Both the position numbers and the translations under genes were made by a program. This document shows positions 58,801-64,000 of a stretch of DNA of 64,000 bases, piece by piece. The stretch spans positions 66,743,045 through 66,807,044 of the forward strand of contig CM051032.1 of the NCBI GenBank assembly GCA_027627225.1, read 5' to 3'. How positions within the stretch are numbered: the stretch's first letter is position 1; each line of letters begins with the position of its first letter. Source of the stretch: Congeria kusceri (taxonomy: Eukaryota; Mollusca; Bivalvia; Myida; Dreissenidae). The notes below the pieces were generated by a model. It made no database searches. It was not told where the DNA came from and saw only the letters and a program-made list of their open reading frames with translations.

Positions 58801-59992
58801 CAAAGCACTTCGGCGCACACAGTACGACATTTGTGACTTGAACGTCAAAAAACATGATCCCCACTTATCGCAAGACATATCCAGTATCACGCTACCCACT
58901 TGTCAAACGTTTCTTTGTACCATTCACTGTCAAAATTGGAAACAATATCCTGAGTTGCAGTACATAAATCATGAGCAGATTCATTGGCCAACACTCGAAC
59001 CGTCTACCGTCTGTCATTATTTATTAAATCGATCATTTTCGATTATAAACTAGGAGAATGCTCAGACCGTGCATCATCATCCGAACACCCATCTCGAAAG
59101 CCTCATCATCATCCGAACACCCATCTCGAAATCCCGTGCCACTGAAAAACTAAGGATCTGCTGCAATTTCTTCCAGATTATTTTATTAGTTTAATGTCTG
59201 AGTCGGCTTTGTACGGAGATCTTCACAAAACTTAATAATTGACCGTATCTCCACGCCGCCCGTCGACGTAATTTTTCTCTTCACACCTAATGACAACCAT
59301 TGGTTTTCTTGTGTAACTCAGCACGGGATGATGATACAGAGTTGAAATTTGACGGAAATGACATCGTAATGTTATTACACATGCAAACAAAATCCTGCGT
59401 CATTTGCGCGTCAGAAAGTAGAATTTATTGTTGCAAAACGCAGGATATACATTTCAATTAACTCCAATTTTTGGCATGCGCCGGATTGACCTTACTGTGT
59501 TTCCATAGATACGTATTTAAGACATTTCCAAAACTATTACTATTTCATAATTATTTATTTCCAACAGCCGAATCGATAAGGTATCAATAAACGTGAAAAA
59601 ATGACAAAGTGATACGAAAATATCTCGAACTTCTGCAACAACCCTGGTATAATTATTCAAATTTTATGAATCAAACAATTATAATTTTCCCCCAGTTTTT
59701 CCCATTTGGGGCTAAAATTCACAATTTCATGGGTATAGGTCATAAACCAAAATGCAGAAAAAAGCCCTGCTAAGTTAGAACTGACAATTTTTCGCTCATT
59801 TTAGCTATTGAAGTTTGATTCATATTACTGAAACTAATAAAGGATTTTGAGCCATTGGATTCTAAAGTCTGTATTAATTATGTAATATGAAATTATGTAT
59901 TTTTACTGCTTGACTTTTGACTGGATATTTACGGTGTGCAGTTCACCAACTGGGCTAATTACTGGTTAGACCTAGTTGCCCAGCTGCAATAA
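34859..59992 (+). CDS. secretory thioredoxin-fold protein lacking CxxC, ten exons, 393 residues
   Basis: Exons are 34859-34919, 36476-36574, 37012-37247, 42192-42328, 47021-47082, 49156-49271, 52518-52716, 54106-54171, 58125-58279 and 59942-59992. All have GT-AG sites, all phases agree, and 1182 nt ends in TAA. Residues 1-20 (AAIGNLCAIFLSCFLHSTL) look like a signal peptide. NFT at 75, NNS at 201 and NET at 276 are N-glycosylation sites. One thioredoxin-like fold ends RYGVNRYPSVVVIHN (cis-Pro region, about 185-197) and FQVFTGHEVDRHVI. A second runs about 252-330: ILLCFYAHWAKDVHTYLHAY has W-A-K-D-V where active members have W-C-x-x-C, then the cis-Pro strand KFIPFLVLFH. Without cysteines, a chaperone or binding role in the ER or outside the cell is more likely than oxidoreductase activity. 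There is no C-terminal KDEL. The exact family is not recognised. Confidence 0.82.
34920..36475. other. intron 1 of the thioredoxin-fold gene
   Basis: AT-rich, with a 45-bp palindrome at 36173-36217. No other exon was recognised. Confidence 0.4.
36173..36217. repeat. 45-bp palindrome
   Basis: AACAGATGACAAATATATAT is mirrored around an AT core by ATATATATTTGTCATCTGTT. Confidence 0.85.
37316..38600. mobile_element. hAT-like non-autonomous element, 1.3 kb
   Basis: The left end is CAGGGGGGGGTCCAGG; the right end (reverse complement) is CACTAGCGGATCCAGG. Identical GTTTATG lies on both sides (37309-37315 and 38601-38607). G-rich subterminal tracts sit at both ends. It starts 68 bp after the exon 3 donor of the thioredoxin-fold gene. 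No transposase was recognised. Confidence 0.6.
38639..39141 (-). mobile_element. TTAAAG-ended element with tRNA-like core, copy 1
   Basis: Termini TTAAAGTGCCTATG and CATGAGCCTTTAA enclose a minus-strand tRNA-like segment at 38899-38813. That segment has a perfect 7-bp acceptor stem (CCAAGCA with TGCTTGG), A box TTAGTGCAGTTGG and B box GAGTTCGATCC. A T-rich stretch follows it. The size and layout match 53580-54079. Confidence 0.6.
39144..40145. mobile_element. hAT-like non-autonomous element with perfect 8-bp duplication
   Basis: The termini CAGGGATAATATTTTTC and (reverse complement) CAGGGATCATATTATTTTC are flanked by identical CTTTAAAG (39136-39143, 40146-40153). The element is 1002 bp with no transposase frame. 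It lies in intron 3 of the thioredoxin-fold gene. Confidence 0.8.
40240..41912. mobile_element. TA-flanked inverted-repeat element, 1.7 kb
   Basis: CTGGTCATGGACGTAATTCT at the left is matched by the reverse complement CTGGTCATGGACGTAGTTCC at the right. TA stands on both outer sides, as for Tc1/mariner-like insertions. Inside (about 41010-41105) is a word common in marine invertebrate genomes, GGTTTCCTCCGGGTACTCCG. No transposase was recognised. Confidence 0.6.
42349..42883. repeat. TATGCCCCC-ended dispersed repeat, second copy
   Basis: It begins TATGCCCCCACCATCAATGG and approaches its end with GGAGGGGGCAT. Inside are three related modules of about 165 bp (AATAACTTGGCA, TTAAGCAT, TCAAGGTCAAG). 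It begins about 20 bp after the exon 4 donor at 42329. Frames that read through it are not genes. Confidence 0.65.
43071..43302. mobile_element. AAACCGGGCTTAATGC foldback element, copy 1
   Basis: AAACCGGGCTTAATGCATGT on the left mirrors GCATTAAGCCCGGTTTTCCC on the right. Internal inverted words GATCAGCCTGTGC / GCACAGGCTGATC also occur. The outer left arm has decayed compared with the copy at 54230-54498. Confidence 0.75.
43343..43670. mobile_element. CGTTGTTTATC-type element, copy 2
   Basis: The 5' block is present twice in tandem (TTGAATTTATTGTTGTTTATC and TTGAATTTATCGTTGTTTATC, each followed by TTTTGATGCTT). The 3' block is TTTATTGCCGAATAAAGAAC then TTTTGTTCTTAGTCTATG. See 29874-30165. Confidence 0.55.
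44158..45092. repeat. modular dispersed repeat (166-bp units), empty-site copy
   Basis: The entry sequence TAGCTCGACTATTCACTACT leads into four or more tandem units of about 166 bp. Typical words are ATATCTCTGTAACTACTACA, TGAAACTTCACACATG and GCAGAATTATGCCCCTTTTT. It ends CCTGAGACAGCTCTTGTTTCA. The TAATGCTCTGG at 44204 corresponds to the site that a MITE occupies in the second copy at 49557-51300. Confidence 0.85.
45190..45960. repeat. tandem repeat of about 145-bp units
   Basis: About five degenerate units share AATGAAACTTCATACATAGA, GACCTCGCTTGGGATTGCAT, TGGGTGGGGTCAAGGTCA and ACTAAAAATAGAAAAACAG. The same unit occurs at 46535-46800 and 54825-55390. Confidence 0.8.
46535..46800. repeat. 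145-bp-unit repeat, short block
   Basis: Two units of the family at 45190-45960, entered through AGTTGGCTTCTGCCAACAGT, a near-palindrome related to the hairpin at 4341-4360. Confidence 0.7.
47276..48890. repeat. dispersed repeat interrupted by a nested insertion
   Basis: The left half (47276-47349) and right half (48745-48890) together match 27376-27600. Between them lies the element at 47350-48744. Confidence 0.75.
47350..48744. mobile_element. CTCACCTGAGC-ended element with internal tandem units
   Basis: It begins CTCACCTGAGCACGAAGTGC and near its end carries the reverse complement CTCAGGTGAGC. TTTAA stands at both junctions (47345-47349 and 48745-48749). The interior has about five units of 160 bp with CACAGTTTGT and GAGTTATTGCCCTTTGT. 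Frames through it are repeat-derived. It is in intron 5 of the thioredoxin-fold gene. Confidence 0.7.
49557..51300. repeat. modular dispersed repeat (166-bp units), MITE-interrupted copy
   Basis: The same entry (TTTAGCTCGACTATTCACC) and exit (CCTGAGACAGCTCTTGTTTCA) as 44158-45092, with six or more units from 50199. A 569-bp Harbinger-type MITE (49627-50195) sits before the first unit. Confidence 0.85.
49627..50195. mobile_element. PIF/Harbinger-type MITE with verified TAA target duplication
   Basis: The termini GGGCCCGTTTCCATATGTTC and (reverse complement) GGCCGCTTTTCCATATGTCC extend into about 37-bp inverted repeats rich in CGTATCCGCATC. TAA flanks both sides (49624-49626, 50196-50198). The related repeat at 44158 has a single TAA at the same point (44204-44206), giving the pre-insertion site. 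GGGCC-starting ends and a 3-bp TWA duplication are Harbinger features; Harbinger transposase remnants lie at 1-4146. Confidence 0.88.
52172..52483 (+). mobile_element. tRNA-derived SINE, plus strand
   Basis: The tRNA-like head GCCCGGCTAGCTCAGTTGGT has a good anticodon stem around CTGTCAA and a mutated B box (GAGTTCCAACC). The body GTCAGTTACTGGCATAG and tail TGAAATACTGTTAAAAATGG lead to (CAAA)n. It ends 34 bp before exon 7 of the thioredoxin-fold gene. The T-arm does not pair well, so it is not a tRNA gene. Confidence 0.85.
53125..53515. repeat. degenerate tandem array rich in GATC
   Basis: About twenty imperfect copies of a roughly 20-bp unit around ATCCTGATCAGTATAGATC. Many copies contain the palindrome TGATCA. 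It lies in intron 7. Confidence 0.8.
53580..54079 (+). mobile_element. TTAAAG-ended element with tRNA-like core, copy 2
   Basis: TTAAAGGGAGCTGTTCACAA and (reverse complement of the right end) TTAAAGGGACTTGTTCACAG form the ends. At 53867-53940 a tRNA-like core has A box TGACCGAGTGGTTATGGCG and B box GAGGTTCTAACCCC. It is followed at once by CTTTTTTGATCTTTTTTT, a pol III-type terminator. The right end is 26 bp before exon 8. Confidence 0.65.
54230..54498. mobile_element. AAACCGGGCTTAATGC foldback element, copy 2
   Basis: Near-perfect arms of about 70 bp begin ATATGAGGCGCGTCGTGGGA and end with the complementary TCCCACGACGCGCCTCATAT. The arms carry CGGATTAGCCTGTGCAG and its complement. It is 58 bp after exon 8. 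Confidence 0.88.
54825..55390. repeat. 145-bp-unit tandem repeat, third block
   Basis: About four units of the family seen at 45190-45960, entered through GGGTGGGCGGGTGGGCGGCG. Confidence 0.75.
55391..56966. other. intron 8, unassigned AT-rich DNA
   Basis: No exon, RNA gene or repeat family of the window was recognised here. Confidence 0.4.
56973..57920. mobile_element. DNA element with perfect 16-bp inverted ends and 6-bp duplication
   Basis: CAGTGTTCTGGCGAGG opens the element and its exact reverse complement closes it. CACTGG lies directly outside both ends (56967-56972, 57921-57926). The element is 948 bp without transposase. A 6-bp duplication is unusual for hAT (8 bp) and Tc1 (TA), so the superfamily is left open. 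It ends about 200 bp before exon 9. Confidence 0.82.
58402..59769. mobile_element. hAT-like foldback element in intron 9
   Basis: CAGGGCTTTTTT stands at the left end and its exact complement at the right. Longer matched blocks continue inward (GGTTGTCGCAGAAGTT at about 58633 versus GGTTGTTGCAGAAGTT complementary near 59625). Flanks ACCTAGTT and CTAAGTTA are only an imperfect 8-bp duplication. A 30-bp word with CATCATCATCCGAACACCCA is duplicated at about 59073-59135. No transposase was recognised. Confidence 0.65.
59942..59992 (+). CDS. thioredoxin-fold gene, terminal exon 10
   Basis: After the acceptor GGTGTGCAG, phase 0 gives FTNWANYWLDLVAQLQ and TAA, joining smoothly to ...DPWGIVGPDQ of exon 9. 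I prefer it to a rival phase-0 frame at 58622-58669, because that one lies in the inverted arm of a transposon. An AATAAA overlaps the stop (59988-59993) and another lies at 60513-60518. Confidence 0.7.
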   Translation, partial: FTNWANYWLDLVAQLQ

Positions 59993-62764
59993 AACAACTC
60001 GCCATTGGTGACTGGGCCAGTGTAAATTTATGTCCTTGGAATAACATTTCTATTCAAACTAATGACCAAACTAATCATGGCCTACATCTGTGTTTACTCC
60101 AATTAATTGGTTTGCATGTCTGTTGCAATAACAATAATGTTTTTGGTTTATTAAGGGTTTGGTTTATTAAGGGTTTTTATGCTTCCGAAGGAGGGCATAT
60201 TAAAATTAAACCGTCCGTCCGTCCATGCGTCTGTCTATCCATCCATTAGTCTGTCCGGCCAAGGTTAAGGTTTTTTATTAAGTCCAGTATTTTTAATACT
60301 ATCAAAGGTATTTACTTGAAATACTTCTTAACTATCAATGTCTCCACCAGGGAAAGCAACCCCCATAACCCTGTTTTGTATTTTGACAGTTTTATGCCCC
60401 TTTTTAACTTTGGTTGAAGTTTTCATAAGTTGTTCTGGTGCAGCCATTTTGACTGAAATATTTTAATGATTTTTTCAAATGCAGTGTTTAATAGTGTCGA
60501 TAGGCTATTTATAATAAAACCGTAGATTTTTGTTTACAGTTTGTATTCACTTTTATTTACAGTGATTCATTTTCATGTCAAAGGTCGCACTTACCTATAG
60601 TGCATTTGAGGGCATTTGTCACCTGATAGTGACAGCACTTGTTGGTATATAGAATAAGAAGCAAACAATCGGGACCAAAAAATCTGTTCAGTTTTGTCAG
60701 GGGTTTGGTTTTCACAGGGTTTGGTTTTCAAAGGGTTTGATTTTCAACTTTGGAGAGGTTTTGTTGTACCACCATTTCTAATATAAGATCTTCGGTACAA
60801 CCTTTAACATTAACTGATGTTAGCTAAGAGCAGCCAGATTTCAATTATCACTAGCTGTTAGATTTCAATTATCACTCAAATATAGAGCAGTTAAGTCACT
60901 CAAGAGTTCTCACAGAATTTTAAACATGTGACATTCTAGTACACATCAAGCTCACGTGTTTTAGGTTTCATGCCAAAGTCGCATGCAAAACTTGACATAT
61001 GTTGAGCAATGTGTAAACACAAAGACTTCATATTGCTCTGTATTAAACTTGCCAAGTAAACATAATTATTTCACTAACGTCTGAACTTTTTTGTTTGCTT
61101 TACTTTGAAATAAGAGTTCAATAATTGGTTAGCATAAGCAATGCTGGAGTCATAGTGTGTAAAAGATCTTTATCAGTTTCTAAAAACTCATAGAAAGGTC
61201 TGTTTGGTATACATGTATGTAAGATCTTTGCGCGAATCCATGCACATTAAGTGAAGGTGACCACCTGGATGCAACATGTGTTTCACCTTCAGTGTTTTTT
61301 CGGCGTAGCTGTCTAAGATCACTTTTGACCTAGATTTCTTGCGATGATTATGCAGCGGGAAAATCGAATGCCAATAGAATTTGGCAAATTTTCTAATTTT
61401 AGGAAATGCAAACTTACAACAATGGTTTAATGTATACCAACAACTGTTGCATACTTTTGGGGATTGAAATGTACATTATTGTTTACATAAGCGGTTAAAA
61501 TAAAGTTATAATCATATCTTCGACATACACTCTAGAACTGAACATAATTATGAACATATTTTCTCATTGTATGTCATGAACAGAATATTATGTTCATTCC
61601 CAGAATTAATCCACTATTTTGTTTAGCCTAGCGATACGCTCTATAAATAACAATTGATCCTAGCGAGTTCAACACACTCATGATCATTCTAAAAATAGTG
61701 CGCTTTTAGCTGCCGGTGTATAGCTGTTATAATATACATGCATCAATTAGCGTCCATTTTCCAGAGAATCATACGAGCAAACACTTCAATAAATGGGGAC
61801 TTTATGTTTATAAACTTAATATGCGCATGTTAATTTGAAATTGAATTGCTGTTGCGTTCAAGGAACAGAGACAACGTTAAGAATTAATCAAAATTGCATA
61901 TTTCTATCAACTTCTCCAGTAGATGTTAATCAACCTATAAAAATATATCTTTGAATAAATCAAATGTAGTGAAATCAGTATTGGAATACGTCAAAATGTT
62001 ATTCCTGTTACTTGTACTTCATTAGCGTAGCATTAATACATTATTTGCAATACCAATTATACACAAAAACCCTTTATACGCTATATTCCTACCGAATATA
62101 ATTTTAAATCACCATAGTCTAATGAAATTTTATGTTTGTGTTATCAAAAATAGAAGTAATCATTATTTCAGATGCGCTGAATGTTCTCTGAAGATTGTTT
62201 TCATTAGGATACACAGTATAGATGAATAATTGACTTCGAAATGTGTATGTATTGTGCATAGATAACTTCCAATTTGTTAAATTTGGCTGTCAAAATTATA
62301 TAATATTAATGATGTTGACGTAAATTATGTAGGGTTATTCATGTATCACGGGTGAAAACATGGGCAGTATTATTGGTTTATTCACGGTACAAATATTAAT
62401 AATTATTGAATTAATCACAAATTAATTTTGGGATCCAAGAAGTTTTTTATGGTGTCCGAAACATCTGGGGTCCGAGAAGTCTCCTTATATAGGTGGGGCT
62501 GAAAAATCTGTGGTCCGAGAAGCCATGTAACCAATCATGTTGGCTCTCTTGTATTATGTTTAGGGTAAAAATGATATCTCAATATTACTGTCAAGCCGAT
62601 TGTATTTTAAGACATTTCTTGTTTCACCTTTGGGGGAAAGGTGGCAGGGCCCTTCAGATGGGGAATTTTACGGCAAAAGGGGAATTATTTTTGTTTGAAA
62701 AGCATTACTACATGTTTATATTCAACTTTGTTATAAAACATTAACCAGTAGACAGCGAGGAGAT
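59993..62764. other. intergenic region between the thioredoxin-fold and SWIM genes
   Basis: Contains a degraded repeat at 60178-60430 (CGTCCGTCCGTCCATGCGTC, TTTATGCCCCTTTTTAAC) and short tandem words at 60700-60750 (AGGGTTTGGTTTTCA), 60833-60880 (AGATTTCAATTATCACT) and 62440-62525 (GGTCCGAGAAG). No exon was recognised. Confidence 0.45.
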
Positions 62765-62817
62765 CGCTCCGCCCACTGATCACGTGACCAAACCCTTGGA
62801 CAACTTTCGACGACAAA
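62765..62817 (+). promoter_or_regulatory. TATA-less promoter with GC box and E-box
   Basis: GCTCCGCCCAC (GC box) is followed by the palindromic E-box TCACGTGA (62780-62787), 30 bp before the ATG. TCACGTGAC is the preferred site of USF/MITF/TFE-type factors. The first exon that follows is GC-richer than its surroundings. The role is inferred from motifs only. Confidence 0.55.
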
Positions 62818-63962
62818 ATGGCTGACACGCTATCGTTGAGTGCTATTCCCAGAGCGTTTGGCGAACATTTTTTGCAATATAAGCCGTCATTGCGACAGAG
62901 AATTCAAGGGCGAAAGTTTGCGAATGAGTCGTACGTTGCCTTTGTGAATTTTTATAAAGATTTGGATACGGAAATCTTGGTTAAAGCCGGGGTTTATCGA
63001 AGCCAGAGGCGTAATGACGATGCGCTTAAAATCAACTTGTCGGTGGAGGGAGATTCGATTTCGTATGCACTTTGCAGTTGCACTTTAGGGTATGTCAAGT
63101 TTACGTGTTCTTTGTTCGTAATAAAATTGTATAAAACCAACATTTAAACAATTAATCATAATTAGCTATTGTCGAAAGTCCTTATTGTTCAAAAACTGGG
63201 TTAATTAAATTGCCTAAACTACATTTGATCTACATTCTACAGTACTATATTATAATAATTGATATATTGTACACCTCTACGCAGTATAGACAGTATCAAT
63301 GTTTGCTCCAGCGTTGGAAATGTTTTATTGCATTTAAGAAATAATTTTCTATTTATCGTTGTTTATCGGTCAATAAACAATGTTATGGGGTTATGATGCG
63401 TAGGAATTAAATCACAAGGGCGTTAAATTATTCCATTTATGACATGATCTGTCAAATTTTTATTTTGCAATTGTAATGAGGAATACATTTTACTATGCTC
63501 AGCTGCACTAGGAATCTGGAGTACTTTTTTCGTTGTTTATTGTGTATTTTAACAACAAAAATTTGTTCTTTGACTATAGAGCGAGTATCATATTAGAATG
63601 AGAATTAGGTCTATGATTCCTTGGTCATACAAGAGACTGGCGTGCATTTAACATATAATGTATGATTTTGTTTGTCATTTAAGACAAAAAGTCATGATGA
63701 ATAGTAAAAACAATTTCGCTTTTTGCAGTGCATCTGGTGAGTGTGCACACATCTTGGCAGTCGTGTTCAAGATCACAGATTGGATTCTGCTCGGTTTGAA
63801 AGAGGTGCCTGTAGACCCAGCCTGCACGTCTCTTCCCCAACAATGGGATCGACCCCGCGGTGCAAAGATATTGCCAGAACCAGTTGCCACCATGATGATA
63901 TCAAAACCCGCAAATACTACACGAAAGAAGCGACCACTTGTTGCAGACTTTACTGATAACAG
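62818..63962 (+). CDS. SWIM-type zinc-finger protein, 5' part
   Basis: Exon 1 is 62818-63089 (ATG, donor TTAGG|GTATGT) and exon 2 is 63729-63962 (acceptor TTTTTGCAG, donor AACAG|GTATAT). Phase 2 agrees at the junction and the gene continues past the right edge. The joined frame gives CSCTLGASGECAHILAVVF, a SWIM finger (C-x-C-x7-C-x-H) placed across the splice. It is preceded by VKAGVYRSQRR and followed by PACTSLPQQWDRPRGAKI. This layout is typical, as I remember it, of invertebrate proteins that carry a YqaJ-like nuclease domain after the SWIM finger; that domain would lie outside the window. Such genes occur as host genes and within mobile elements. Confidence 0.75.
63090..63728. other. intron 1 of the SWIM gene
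   Basis: It holds the CGTTGTTTATC-type element copy 3 (63351-63590). Nothing else was recognised. Confidence 0.45.
63351..63590. mobile_element. CGTTGTTTATC-type element, copy 3
   Basis: The 5' block is TATCGTTGTTTATCGGTCAA, then TTATGATGCGTAGGAATTAA. The 3' block is CGTTGTTTATTGTGTATTTT, then AACAAAAATTTGTTCTTTGA. Order and spacing are as in 29874-30165, but the central palindrome is shorter. Confidence 0.6.
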
Positions 63963-64000
63963 GTATATACTTTCATGAACAGATTACTGGTATTATACTA

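Noticed and set aside
34859..59992. Naming the thioredoxin-fold gene as a TXNDC or PDI family member
   Set aside because: Only fold-level features were recognised; no family-specific motif supports a symbol.
62493..62744. 83-residue plus-strand frame upstream of the SWIM gene
   Set aside because: No domain, no splice support, and part of it is made of short tandem GGTCCGAGAAG words.

Overview
The window is eukaryotic DNA: AT-rich, intron-containing and dense in repeats. The dispersed repeats (a tRNA-derived SINE with an A/C-rich tail, modules ending in TTATGCCCCTTTTT, foldbacks with AAACCGGGCTTAATGC arms, TATGCCCCC-ended elements) match what I remember from bivalve genomes such as Dreissena. 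I infer a heterodont bivalve mollusc; the species is not provable from the window.

Layout. 1-4146 holds minus-strand transposase-derived genes: three spliced exons of a HARBI1-like gene (1-1257, intact frame, running off the left edge), a frameshifted pogo/Tigger-like DDE transposase (2464-3614), and a HARBI1-like N-terminal fragment (about 3850-4146). 7835-16330 is a complete but decayed Ty3/gypsy-type LTR retrotransposon on the minus strand, with two LTRs of about 675 bp, a tRNA-Lys-type primer site, and broken gag, protease, RT, RNase H and integrase.

17570-31854 (+) is a claudin/PMP22-family four-pass membrane protein gene. Two constant exons carry TM1, the W-GLW-C-C extracellular loop, TM2 and the start of TM3. 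They are followed by four alternative terminal exons (A 24050, B 25445, C 28086, D 31433). Each begins in phase 1, completes TM3, supplies its own second loop, TM4 and C-tail, and ends in its own stop codon. This array is the most interesting object in the window.

33954-34812 (-) is a small two-exon gene of unknown function. It lies head to head, with 46 bp between start codons, with a ten-exon plus-strand gene (34859-59992) for a 393-residue secretory protein with thioredoxin-like folds that lack CxxC. The introns of that gene hold many non-autonomous DNA transposons, foldbacks, SINEs and 145-170-bp modular tandem repeats; some touch splice sites. 62818-63962 (+) is the 5' part of a gene for a SWIM-type zinc-finger protein with a GC-box/E-box promoter; it runs off the right edge.

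Exon models come from reading frames, splice-site motifs and phase agreement only. No transcript or database evidence was available.
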